Assembly: GCA_003560175.1 (NCBI GenBank)
Contig: PWIZ01000010.1
Span: 1-6,751, forward strand
Reading direction: 5' to 3'
Length of the DNA stretch: 6,751 nucleotides
DNA from: Halomonas sp.
GTDB lineage: Bacteria > Pseudomonadota > Gammaproteobacteria > Pseudomonadales > Halomonadaceae
The position numbers and the translations under genes are program-made. Below the pieces are notes generated by a model, which saw nothing but the letters and a program-made list of their open reading frames with translations, made no database searches and was not told the origin of the DNA. Of the stretch, positions 1-5,990 are shown piece after piece; the first letter of the stretch is position 1; each line of letters begins with the position of its first letter.

Positions 1-156
1 GATAGCATTTTGTGGTATCGCGGAATGAAAGAATACTTTGAATGGAAGCATGGTTCAAGGCAGGCGGAAATTTTATCCATTTTCAAAGAACTTGGAGCAG
101 AGACTTTCAACCTGCTCGATGAACCATACTATTTTGTTAGCATACTTCGGAGGTAG
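1..156 (+). CDS. Unidentified protein, C-terminal 51 residues (partial)
   Basis: An open frame enters from the left edge and stops at TAG 154-156, giving 51 residues ending in YFVSILRR. An in-frame ATG exists at 25, but nothing like a ribosome-binding site precedes it, so the real start is probably outside the window. The visible part is a mix of aromatic and charged residues (WYRGMKEYFEWKHG near the start) with no motif I recognise. The GGAGG used by the next gene lies inside its last codons and stop, which implies translational coupling with the terminase small subunit. Small genes of unknown function often sit just before terS in phage genomes. Function unknown; the main doubt is how far it extends to the left. 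Confidence 0.55.
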   Translation, partial: DSILWYRGMKEYFEWKHGSRQAEILSIFKELGAETFNLLDEPYYFVSILRR

Positions 157-161
157 TTAAT

Positions 162-734
162 TTGGCTCAGGACCAGCATAACTGGCATCCGGTTAAAATA
201 GATTACGTGGAAGGTTACGTTGACGATGACGGCGTTATCTGTTGGCCGACCCTCGATCAATGTGCTGAGAAGCACGGTGTTTCACCTTCGACCCTGAAGA
301 AAAGAGCGGCGAACCAGAATTGGAGCGCTGAGAAGGAAGCCTACAGAAATAAACTGGAATCTGCTCGCAGGGAGCGCAAGGTTGAGGAAGTTGCCGCAAA
401 GTCGGCGAAATTCGACAAAGAAGTGTTCAGAGCGGCTGAGGCAGGGCTTAGACACGTGCAGGGACATTTCCTAAAAGCTCAGGCTAAACTTGTCAGGAGT
501 GAAGGCAGGGAGCCGATGAACCTCCGCTACCTGAATGACCTCGCAAATGCGCTTGAGAAGTTCCAGCGTATCGGCAGGTTGTCGCTCGGTGAAACAACCG
601 AAAACAGAGGGGGTGTTGAAGACCATGGCAATAGCTACTACCTTATCCAAGCAATTATCGGGAACCCCGATAACGCAGAGCGAATTAAAGAACATTTCCG
701 ACAGTCAACTGCTGGCAAATTTAGCTCGGAATGA
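162..734 (+). CDS. terS: Terminase small subunit (DNA recognition)
   Basis: This 190-residue protein is probably the phage terminase small subunit, which binds the packaging site on concatemeric DNA and hands it to the large subunit. Residues about 28-55 form a helix-turn-helix-like segment (TLDQCAEKHGVSPSTLKKRA followed by W54), as in small-terminase N-terminal domains. Residues 56-85 are a charged, probably helical stretch, and residues 120-142 (LRYLNDLANALEKFQRIGRL) resemble the oligomerisation region of the family. The start is TTG at 162, eight bases after GGAGG (149-153), which overlaps the stop of the preceding gene. Length is normal for the family. Its last 110 bases are shared in another frame with the start of the large subunit. 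The assignment rests on the HTH architecture plus its position directly before terL; which small-terminase family it belongs to is unclear. Confidence 0.82.
   Translation: MAQDQHNWHPVKIDYVEGYVDDDGVICWPTLDQCAEKHGVSPSTLKKRAANQNWSAEKEAYRNKLESARRERKVEEVAAKSAKFDKEVFRAAEAGLRHVQGHFLKAQAKLVRSEGREPMNLRYLNDLANALEKFQRIGRLSLGETTENRGGVEDHGNSYYLIQAIIGNPDNAERIKEHFRQSTAGKFSSE
607..615 (+). promoter_or_regulatory. Ribosome-binding site inside terS that sets the terL start
   Basis: GAGGGGGTG lies within the terS coding sequence, nine bases before ATG 625. Its GGGGGTG part differs by one base from GGAGGTG, the complement of the 16S rRNA tail. This favours ATG 625 over the upstream in-frame ATG at 535, which has no comparable site and would add 30 residues overlapping terS still further. 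Confidence 0.6.
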
Positions 735-2151
735 TTACGAATTCTACTGCGAATATACGCATCGCGGCTTATATCGTCCAGCACGGCATACTAAGTTGAT
801 TTGCGATAAGTTGCTCAAGGTGGAGCAGGGGGACATTGAAAGGCTGATGATCTTCATGCCTCCACGTCACAGTAAGTCTATGACGGTGACAGAGACCTTC
901 CCGTCATACTTCATCGGCAAAGACCCTGAGCGGCGCGTGATTGTTGTTAGCTACAGCGGTGGTCTGGCACGGCGCTTCGGGCGTGCTAACAAACAGAAAT
1001 TAGAAGAGTTTGGACCCGAGATATTCAACATTCGCATGGCAAGGGATCAGGCATCAGGGACTGATTGGGGAGTGACAGGACATCGCGGTGGTATGCAGTC
1101 GACAGGGCTGGGAGGTTCCATCACAGGTGAAGGTGCGGACTTGCTTCTAATTGACGACCCGATTAAGAACAGGAAAGAAGCAAATTCTATTACTTATCGG
1201 GAAAGTTTATGGAGTGAATGGCAGAACACTTTACTGACCCGTTTGCAACCCGGTGGCGTGGTTATTTTAGTTATTACCCGGTGGCATGAAGACGATTTAG
1301 CAGGGCGGTTGTTGGAAGAAGAAGGCAATCAGTGGGAAGTTTTGAAGTTGCCGTGTGAGGCAGAAGAAAAAGATCCGCTCAACCGGGAGGTTGGAGAACC
1401 TCTATGGCCGGAGTTTGGATTTGATAAAGAGTGGATGGAGAAGCGGAAAAAGTCCGTTGGTAGCAGGACTTGGACGGCGCTATATCAACAGAGACCTTCG
1501 GCGGAAGAAGGCGAAATTATCAAGCGGCACTGGTGGAAGTTCTGGTGTTATCCGGGGCAGGAGAAGAAGCTCAAGCCTGTGACTTACAATGTCGGAGAAG
1601 GTGACGTTGTGCAGATTTATGCCGAACCTCTACCTCCAAAATTTGACTATACTGCACAATCGTGGGATATGAGTTTTAAGGAAGTTGACAGTTCCAGCTA
1701 CGTGGTCGGGCAGGTGTGGAGCAGGCACGGCGCGAATTCGTATCTCAGGGATCAGCGCAGGGATCGCTTGGATTTCCCGGCAACGGTGAAGGCAGTTCTG
1801 GCGCTGACAAAGAAGTGGCCGGAAGCAAAGGCTAAGTGGGTTGAAGATAAAGCTAACGGACCGGCAGTTATCTCTACCTTGAGAAAGAGGATTGGTGGGA
1901 TGCTTCCGATCCAGCCGCAGGGCAATAAAGAAGAGCGTGTTCACGCTGTAACTCCGGAGTTGGAATCAGGCAATGTTTACCTTCCGCATCCGGCAGTGGA
2001 GCCGTGGGTAAATGATTTTATAGAGGAATGCGCGGCGTTCCCGAATGGGACATCGGACGATCAGGTTGACGCGATGTCTCAGGCGTTAAATAAAATGTCC
2101 GGCAAAATGCGACATTCACGGGCGCTGGGCAGAAAACCAGTTGGTTTATAA
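625..2151 (+). CDS. terL: Terminase large subunit (packaging ATPase and nuclease)
   Basis: This 508-residue protein is the DNA-packaging motor, which uses ATP to drive DNA through the portal and cuts the concatemer at the start and end of packaging. The N-terminal ATPase shows a Walker A-like PPRHSKS (79-85), a Walker B DLLLIDD (172-178) and a coupling-motif-like ITRWHEDD (217-224). The C-terminal RNase H-like nuclease shows acidic residues at the expected spacing: D348 in QSWDMSF, E407/D408 in VEDKANG, and D478/D479/D482 in SDDQVDAMSQ. The sequence resembles the large-terminase family whose C-terminal domain is known from archaeal phage psiM2 ORF9. ATG 625 is supported by the GAGGGGGTG site, and no other good start precedes the conserved region. 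It overlaps terS by 110 bases, and the portal gene follows 20 bases after its stop. Full-length, with all catalytic motifs intact. Confidence 0.96.
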   Translation: MAIATTLSKQLSGTPITQSELKNISDSQLLANLARNDYEFYCEYTHRGLYRPARHTKLICDKLLKVEQGDIERLMIFMPPRHSKSMTVTETFPSYFIGKDPERRVIVVSYSGGLARRFGRANKQKLEEFGPEIFNIRMARDQASGTDWGVTGHRGGMQSTGLGGSITGEGADLLLIDDPIKNRKEANSITYRESLWSEWQNTLLTRLQPGGVVILVITRWHEDDLAGRLLEEEGNQWEVLKLPCEAEEKDPLNREVGEPLWPEFGFDKEWMEKRKKSVGSRTWTALYQQRPSAEEGEIIKRHWWKFWCYPGQEKKLKPVTYNVGEGDVVQIYAEPLPPKFDYTAQSWDMSFKEVDSSSYVVGQVWSRHGANSYLRDQRRDRLDFPATVKAVLALTKKWPEAKAKWVEDKANGPAVISTLRKRIGGMLPIQPQGNKEERVHAVTPELESGNVYLPHPAVEPWVNDFIEECAAFPNGTSDDQVDAMSQALNKMSGKMRHSRALGRKPVGL

Positions 2152-2171
2152 TAAGATCGGAGGGTAAGAAA

Positions 2172-3728
2172 ATGCCTTATATCGACCTTGGAAAAGAGCA
2201 AACTGATGTGTGGCCTCCCGATGATAAAGAGACCGAAAAGCGGTTGGATAATTACCGCCGTTCCCGGTTGCTTTTCAAGGGGCGACATCAAGAGGTTTAT
2301 GAAAGGATTCAGCGATGGTTGGAAGAGTCACAAAGCAAGTGGACCACCTATATTGTTTGCAACTTCGCCGGACTAATTAGCAAGGTATCTGCTGATATGT
2401 TATTCGGGGAGGGTGTCAAGGTGATAGTGAGTGACGATCCAACCAGCCCTGAACAGATGCAGGTTGATGAACTGTTTAAGAATAACAAGCTTGGTTCATT
2501 AAATTATGAAATGGCACTTTCTAATTCATGGCGCGGTGAAGTAGTTTACAAGATGCGTTACGGTACTATGGCGGCGTGGAAAGACGACACAGCACGGGCG
2601 ATCATCGAGCCGGGAAGTCCGGGCAGGTTTTTCCCGATTATCGGCGGCGACAATGTCCGGGATTTGAAGGGCGGTATTTTCGGGCAGATCAAGAAAGGCA
2701 GGAGTAATACAGAGGCTTCGGAGGACAGGAGTTATTTGAAGATTGAACGTCATGAGCCGGGCATTATCCGCAATGAGTTATGGCAGTTGGAGGCAGACGG
2801 GAAGACGTTAAGCACGCAGGTTGACTTGAAGCTGTTCCCGGAATACGAAGATTTGGAGCAGGAGCAGGAAACGGGTTATCCGGGATTGCTGTTTACATTT
2901 ACTCCAAACTGGCGGCTGGAAGATGAGTTCTGGGGTATTAGTGATTACTTCGATATGGAGACAATTTTTGACGAATTGAATAATCGTATCAGCAGGGTCA
3001 GCGCGGTGCTTGACAAGCACGAATCGCCACGCTTGATATTGCCGCCGGGGATTATGAAGTATGATGAGCGCTATGAACGGTGGTATATTGAGAAAGAGGA
3101 TTTGGAAGCTATCGAAATATCAGGTGAAGATGAGACAGTGAGGGGCGACCTGCCGAAATATTTAACGTGGGATGCTCAATTAAGTGCGGCATTTCAACAG
3201 ATAGACAAGTTGCTCGAAATGGCGTTCCTGATTAGTGAGACATCGCCGGATGCTTTCGGAATGGGGGAACGGGGCGCGGCGGAAAGCGGCAGGGCGTTGA
3301 AGTTCAGATTGCTCAGGTTGCTGGCAAAGATTAACCGCAAGAAGCTCTATTTTGATGAAGCATTAAAGGAAGTTGTTTATACAGCATTGAAGCTGGAATC
3401 GGTGCATGGGGCAGGAGTGGACCCAGAGGGGTTAGACATTCGTATTGAGTGGTCGGATGGTATTCCGGATGATCCAAAAGAGCAGGCTGAAATTGAATCT
3501 GTCAGGACCAACAATGAACCGACAACCTCGATCAAGTCCGCAGTGAGGCGGCTTGACAAGGTGGAGGGTGAAGCGTTGGAAGAAGAACTGCAAGAAATGG
3601 AAGCGGATCGGGCAGGAGCGACCAACGTTTTGCCGCCTGAAGGCACTCCCATCCCCGGGGAAGGCGCTCAGGGGCGCACTGAGCTTGATTTAGGCTTCGA
3701 AGAAGGTGAAGGGGAGGAAGAGGAATAA
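2172..3728 (+). CDS. Portal protein, SPP1 gp6-like
   Basis: This 518-residue protein is the probable portal, the ring at one capsid vertex through which DNA enters and to which terminase, connector and tail attach. Features typical of SPP1 gp6-like portals include an N-terminal NYRRSRLLFKGRH (28-40), VCNFAGLISKVSADMLFGEG (62-81), the segment around NNRISRVSAVLDKHESPRLI (270-289), and SPDAFGMGERGAAESGRALK (358-377) leading into a long helical stretch to about residue 410. The C-terminus is very acidic (residues 505-518 are mostly Glu), which is common in portals and may contact other head proteins. ATG 2172 follows a strong GGAGGG (2159-2164). Its place between terL and the minor capsid gene is canonical. 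Length is normal and no disruption is seen. Confidence 0.92.
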   Translation: MPYIDLGKEQTDVWPPDDKETEKRLDNYRRSRLLFKGRHQEVYERIQRWLEESQSKWTTYIVCNFAGLISKVSADMLFGEGVKVIVSDDPTSPEQMQVDELFKNNKLGSLNYEMALSNSWRGEVVYKMRYGTMAAWKDDTARAIIEPGSPGRFFPIIGGDNVRDLKGGIFGQIKKGRSNTEASEDRSYLKIERHEPGIIRNELWQLEADGKTLSTQVDLKLFPEYEDLEQEQETGYPGLLFTFTPNWRLEDEFWGISDYFDMETIFDELNNRISRVSAVLDKHESPRLILPPGIMKYDERYERWYIEKEDLEAIEISGEDETVRGDLPKYLTWDAQLSAAFQQIDKLLEMAFLISETSPDAFGMGERGAAESGRALKFRLLRLLAKINRKKLYFDEALKEVVYTALKLESVHGAGVDPEGLDIRIEWSDGIPDDPKEQAEIESVRTNNEPTTSIKSAVRRLDKVEGEALEEELQEMEADRAGATNVLPPEGTPIPGEGAQGRTELDLGFEEGEGEEEE

Positions 3729-3758
3729 AAACCTCACCACGGCGACCAGAGAACATGA

Positions 3759-3764
3759 GAGGGG
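3759..3764 (+). promoter_or_regulatory. Ribosome-binding site favouring ATG 3774
   Basis: GAGGGG sits nine bases before ATG 3774 but only three bases before the in-frame TTG at 3768. Three bases is too close for normal initiation, so ATG 3774 is the better start of the minor capsid gene. Confidence 0.6.
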
Positions 3765-3773
3765 TATTTGGAC

Positions 3774-4835
3774 ATGGCGCTACCAGCACATCAACCATTA
3801 CTTCCCATAAATGAGTATGAAGCGGCATTTAGAAAAGGCACGATGCAGATTACCGACCATATTCATACCTTGGAGACCTCCGGTCGCAGTTCGCGTGCGG
3901 CACGGGAGGCGCTCAACTCTTCTTTGATTCAGTTAAACGAATTATCCGAATATAACAAAGTGTGGATTGAACAGAATGTCCCGGCAGAATATCGCAAGGG
4001 CTGGGATCGGGCGTTTGAGAGCAGTTTGTACGCAACCCCTACAGCAGTCGGCGGCGCTTACGGTGACAGGGCGTTCGGCATGTTGCACAGGGAAGCGATC
4101 GAGACGCTGGCTTACAACATGAAAGACCGCACAGATCTGGCGCTGGCTCAAGTGGGCAGGCAGGTGGCGGACCAGTATCGAGATGTTGGAATGTCGGAAG
4201 CACTCAAGCGGCAGTTCACTGGTGAAACTATCCGGCAGTCCACGCAGAACATGGTTGGTAGGTTGCAGGCTCAAGGATTGACAACTTTCTCAGATCGGGC
4301 AGGCAGAAAATGGGGGCTTGACGCCTACTGTTCGATGGTTGCCCGGACCACGACACGGCAGGCGACAACTCAAGGGACCCTGCTCAGGGCAAGGCGGTTA
4401 GGGTATGAGAGGATTCATATTTCAGAGCATACTCCGACCTGTGAGCTGTGCGCTCCGTATCAGGGCTTGGTATTCACTACTAACAGCGATGATAAAGAAT
4501 ATCCGTATTACTACGATTACGTTCCATTTCACCCGAACTGCCTGCACACTGTCTCAGTATATATTAAGCGGTATGATAACAATGCAGAAGCGTTGAGGCA
4601 GAAGGCTAATCAACCGCTTCGGGATAGACGCCCTCCATCGGAGAAGGCGGCGTATAAATCTTTGCAGGCGGCTAACCAGAAAAGCAGGGCACTGCAAAAT
4701 CAATATTCTAATTACCTGACAAGGCTGGGGCAGGATAAGGTCGGCACTATACAGTCATTCGCACGCAGTAAAGCGGCAGGGAGCGCAAGATATCAGGAGT
4801 TGCAGGCGGCTTACAGGCAGGCAGGGATATCATAA
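3774..4835 (+). CDS. Phage minor capsid protein (MuF / SPP1 gp7-like)
   Basis: This 353-residue protein is a minor head protein of the MuF type. A few copies bind the portal or inner capsid and, in SPP1, the equivalent gp7 affects DNA delivery. Residues about 178-205 (GRKWGLDAYCSMVARTTTRQ and following) match the signature of the 'phage minor capsid protein 2' family. They are followed by CELC (223-226) and FHPNCLH (252-258), a Cys/His set that could bind a metal or form disulphides. A basic, Gln/Ala-rich helical tail follows (about 280-353). The N-terminal half is mostly helical. The start is set by GAGGGG (3759-3764); an alternative TTG at 3768 would add two residues. No C-terminal toxin or enzyme domain of the kind fused to some MuF proteins is present. 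A promoter begins two bases after the stop codon. Confidence 0.87.
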   Translation: MALPAHQPLLPINEYEAAFRKGTMQITDHIHTLETSGRSSRAAREALNSSLIQLNELSEYNKVWIEQNVPAEYRKGWDRAFESSLYATPTAVGGAYGDRAFGMLHREAIETLAYNMKDRTDLALAQVGRQVADQYRDVGMSEALKRQFTGETIRQSTQNMVGRLQAQGLTTFSDRAGRKWGLDAYCSMVARTTTRQATTQGTLLRARRLGYERIHISEHTPTCELCAPYQGLVFTTNSDDKEYPYYYDYVPFHPNCLHTVSVYIKRYDNNAEALRQKANQPLRDRRPPSEKAAYKSLQAANQKSRALQNQYSNYLTRLGQDKVGTIQSFARSKAAGSARYQELQAAYRQAGIS

Positions 4836-4836
4836 C

Positions 4837-4865
4837 TTGACAATGTTTATTTTTACCTGTAGAAT
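4837..4865 (+). promoter_or_regulatory. Sigma70/sigmaA-type promoter
   Basis: TTGACA (4837-4842) and TAGAAT (4860-4865) are separated by exactly 17 bases. The -35 is a perfect consensus match and the -10 has one mismatch. The spacer is AT-rich. Transcription would start near 4872. The promoter lies immediately after the minor-capsid stop codon, inside what should already be a long late transcript, so it gives independent, housekeeping-sigma expression to whatever follows: the micro-ORF with terminator and, by read-through, the 40-codon gene and scaffold. Confidence 0.75.
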
Positions 4866-4910
4866 TGTGGCAAGATTCACGATACTGCAAATAACGTGGA
4901 GGGCAACAAT

Positions 4911-4937
4911 ATGACAGAAAGAATCGCCCCGACCTAA
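4911..4937 (+). CDS. Eight-residue micro-ORF / possible leader peptide
   Basis: ATG 4911 opens an eight-codon frame (MTERIAPT) ending at TAA 4935-4937. It is preceded by GGAGGG (4898-4903) at an ideal seven-base spacing, as good a ribosome-binding site as any gene here has. The last codons (GCC CCG ACC) form the 5' arm of the terminator hairpin, and the stop codon lies in the loop. A ribosome terminating there would cover that arm and hinder the hairpin. The peptide has no run of a single amino acid, so it does not look like a classical amino-acid attenuator. It may be a regulatory leader, or a relic of a deleted gene between its promoter and terminator. Confidence 0.4.
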   Translation: MTERIAPT

Positions 4938-4966
4938 GTTCCTGTTTAACAGTTCGGGGTATTTTT
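4927..4966 (+). terminator. Intrinsic (Rho-independent) terminator
   Basis: CCCCGA (4927-4932) pairs with TCGGGG (4954-4959), followed directly by TATTTTT (4960-4966). A smaller inner hairpin, CTGT/ACAG around 4942-4952, can stack within the large loop. The stem is GC-rich and the T-tract is on the + strand, so it ends + strand transcription, downstream of the 4837 promoter and upstream of the 40-codon gene. Late transcription from further upstream must read through it to reach the scaffold and capsid genes, either because the terminator is partial or because it is regulated. Confidence 0.65.
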
Positions 4967-5010
4967 ATGCATTTATACTGAAGTTCAATCTAATGAGGGA
5001 GGGGTAACAG

Positions 5011-5133
5011 GTGAAGGATGAAAAGAAGTCCACGCAGGAAAAAACCGAAGTGAAAAGCGCCAAGCCATTCAAGATAAAAGATCCTACTCGTACTTGGCGT
5101 GGTAAGTATGAACGACCAATTAAACGGGTTTAG
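5011..5133 (+). CDS. Unidentified 40-residue basic protein
   Basis: GTG 5011 opens a 40-codon frame ending at TAG 5131-5133. It follows an exceptionally strong Shine-Dalgarno run, GGGAGGGG (4997-5004), at a six-base spacing, which is the main reason to call it a gene. The protein is rich in Lys, Glu and Arg. The first half (KDEKKSTQEKTEVKSAK) looks disordered; the second half is basic with aromatics (TWRGKYERPIKRV). There is no signal peptide or membrane segment. Its position between the minor capsid and scaffold genes suggests a small accessory head or assembly protein, but I recognise no family and the function is unknown. Its stop codon lies in the loop of a hairpin (5123-5141) that abuts the downstream stem-loop array. 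Confidence 0.55.
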   Translation: MKDEKKSTQEKTEVKSAKPFKIKDPTRTWRGKYERPIKRV

Positions 5134-5141
5134 TCCCGGTT
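5123..5141 (+). other. Stem-loop around the stop codon of the 40-codon gene
   Basis: AACGGG (5123-5128) pairs with CCC-G-GTT (5135-5141, one G bulged) across the six-base loop TTTAGT, which holds the TAG stop. It directly abuts the first unit of the stem-loop array. No T-tract follows, so it is not a terminator. It may belong to the same folded leader, but it lacks the shared linker and is not clearly a repeat copy. Confidence 0.4.
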
Positions 5142-5246
5142 GCGCCTACGGCAAGGCGCTATATAAATTCCGGAAGGCACCAACGGCTAAGGTGCAATAC
5201 AAATACCGGTAGCGGTAACTCAGCCGCAATACAAATCATCGGAGGG
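5142..5246 (+). repeat. Three tandem 35-base stem-loop repeats before the scaffold gene
   Basis: Three units start exactly 35 bases apart (5142, 5177, 5212). Each is a hairpin followed by an AT-rich linker and a CCGG/TCGG tail. The stems are GCGCCT/AGGCGC (5142-5147 with 5154-5159), GCACC/GGTGC (5177-5181 with 5191-5195) and GCGGT/GCCGC (5212-5216 with 5223-5227, one G-T wobble). The linkers are GCTATATAAAT (5158-5168) and two identical copies of GCAATACAAAT (5194-5204, 5226-5236). Between units 1 and 2 a G-C pair becomes A-T with pairing kept; unit 3 swaps the last C-G pairs for G-C. Retained pairing with changed bases points to selection on structure, probably in the mRNA leader. The tail of unit 3 merges with the scaffold gene's GGAGGG. 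Function unknown; regulation of translation or mRNA stability is the simplest guess. Confidence 0.7.
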
Positions 5247-5252
5247 TAAAAA

Positions 5253-5990
5253 ATGAAAGTTTTTGGTAAAAGCAAGTTTTTTATAGATCCGCTTATGTTC
5301 TCAGAAGGTTCAGGAGACGCTGGAGATTCGAAAGAGGGTAAAGAGCAGGGCGGCTCAACTGAAGGCTCAGAGGGGAAGCCTCCTGATACGTCAGGCGGTT
5401 CCAGTAGTTCTTCAGAAGGCGAAAACAAGCCGTTTGCTACTTTCCCAACAGAGCAGGCGCTCATGGCTCGGATTAATCAGGGCGCGGAATCAAGGCTCAA
5501 GAAGGCGGCGGAAGAAGCAGGGTTCGAATCGGTCGATGCGTTCAAAGAAGCGGCAAGGAAGGCAAGGGAAATTGAAGAGCAGAATAAGACCGATTTGGAG
5601 AAAGCAAAGGACCGGGAGGCTCAGCTGGAAGCTGACTTGAACACTACACGGGAAAAGGCGGACCGGACATTGATAAACTCCGAGTTGAAGGTGTTTGCGG
5701 CGCAAATGGGGTTCGTTGATCCTGACGATGCAGTAATCTTGGCAGACAAAACTGAGATTCAGGTTGATGATTCAGATAAGGTGACAGGTGCAAAGGAAGC
5801 GATCGAAGCACTGGCTAAAAATAAACCGCACCTTGTTGGCAAGAAAAAAGAAATCGGTGGCAGTTCCGTTAATCCGGGCGGTGACGGCGACACCACAACC
5901 GAAGAAGAAAAAGGAAAGCAGATAGCGGAAGCCCGGTTAAAAGGAAGGAAGCAGTCCGATGAAAATGCCTACAATCCGTGGGCAAGTTAA
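5253..5990 (+). CDS. Head scaffolding protein (coiled-coil, DUF4355/gp20-like)
   Basis: This 245-residue protein is probably the scaffolding protein, which fills the procapsid, directs capsid protein assembly and leaves before or during DNA packaging. Residues 1-19 include FFIDPLMFSEG, reminiscent of the short hydrophobic LQFFAEG-type leader seen on many Firmicutes phage scaffold and capsid proteins. Residues 20-58 are Gly/Ser/Glu-rich and probably disordered. Residues about 62-90 carry a TFPTEQALMARINQGAESRL segment typical of this family, and about 93-148 is a charged coiled coil rich in Ala, Glu, Lys and Arg. A small C-terminal region (EALAKNKPHLVG, 183-194) precedes a Gly-rich linker and a final charged helix ending NPWAS. 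ATG 5253 follows GGAGGG (5241-5246) by six bases. Its place before the decoration gene is canonical; no protease domain is fused to it. Confidence 0.83.
   Translation: MKVFGKSKFFIDPLMFSEGSGDAGDSKEGKEQGGSTEGSEGKPPDTSGGSSSSSEGENKPFATFPTEQALMARINQGAESRLKKAAEEAGFESVDAFKEAARKAREIEEQNKTDLEKAKDREAQLEADLNTTREKADRTLINSELKVFAAQMGFVDPDDAVILADKTEIQVDDSDKVTGAKEAIEALAKNKPHLVGKKKEIGGSSVNPGGDGDTTTEEEKGKQIAEARLKGRKQSDENAYNPWAS

Larger units (their letters stand above)
4872..4966 (+). ncRNA. Predicted ~95-nt leader or small RNA
   Basis: The interval from the expected start of the 4837 promoter to the U-tract of the terminator at 4927-4966 defines a discrete short transcript. It contains a strong GGAGGG and an 8-codon frame, so it may act as a leader with translation-dependent attenuation or as a small regulatory RNA. 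I recognise no known RNA family in it. Both ends are inferred from promoter and terminator positions. Confidence 0.4.

Noticed and set aside
535..624. Upstream extension of terL to the ATG at 535 (30 extra residues)
   Set aside because: No Shine-Dalgarno precedes it, the extra residues look like out-of-frame terS sequence, and ATG 625 has a good ribosome-binding site.
3377..3828. Overlapping minus-strand open frames (91 and 98 codons) opposite the portal end and minor capsid start
   Set aside because: They are antisense shadows of the acidic portal C-terminus, with no ribosome-binding sites and low-complexity composition.
4665..4835. Possible toxin domain at the C-terminus of the MuF protein
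   Set aside because: The tail is a Gln/Ala/Lys/Arg-rich helical stretch with no enzymatic motif, and the total length is that of a plain minor capsid protein.
4974..4979. TATACT as a second -10 promoter element before the 40-codon gene
   Set aside because: No acceptable -35 hexamer lies 16-18 bases upstream; the expected position falls on the terminator stem.
5142..5159. Strong GC hairpin as an intrinsic terminator
   Set aside because: The stem is followed by TATATAAATT, not a T-tract, and it is one of several related hairpins.
5108..5212. A 34-codon frame (ATG 5108 to TAG 5210-5212) running through the first two hairpin repeats
   Set aside because: It has only a poor ribosome-binding site, overlaps the better-supported 40-codon gene, and stops within the array. 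The peptide APTA appears from repeats 1 and 2, but in different reading frames because the period is 35, so it reflects the DNA repeat rather than a repeated protein.
5142..5246. CRISPR array
   Set aside because: The constant parts are short linkers, the intervening sequences are related hairpins rather than unique spacers, and no cas genes are nearby.
5159..5464. Minus-strand 101-codon open frame opposite the scaffold start
   Set aside because: It has no ribosome-binding site, its Ser/Pro-rich composition reflects the antisense of a Gly/Ser/Glu-rich region, and all real genes lie on the + strand.
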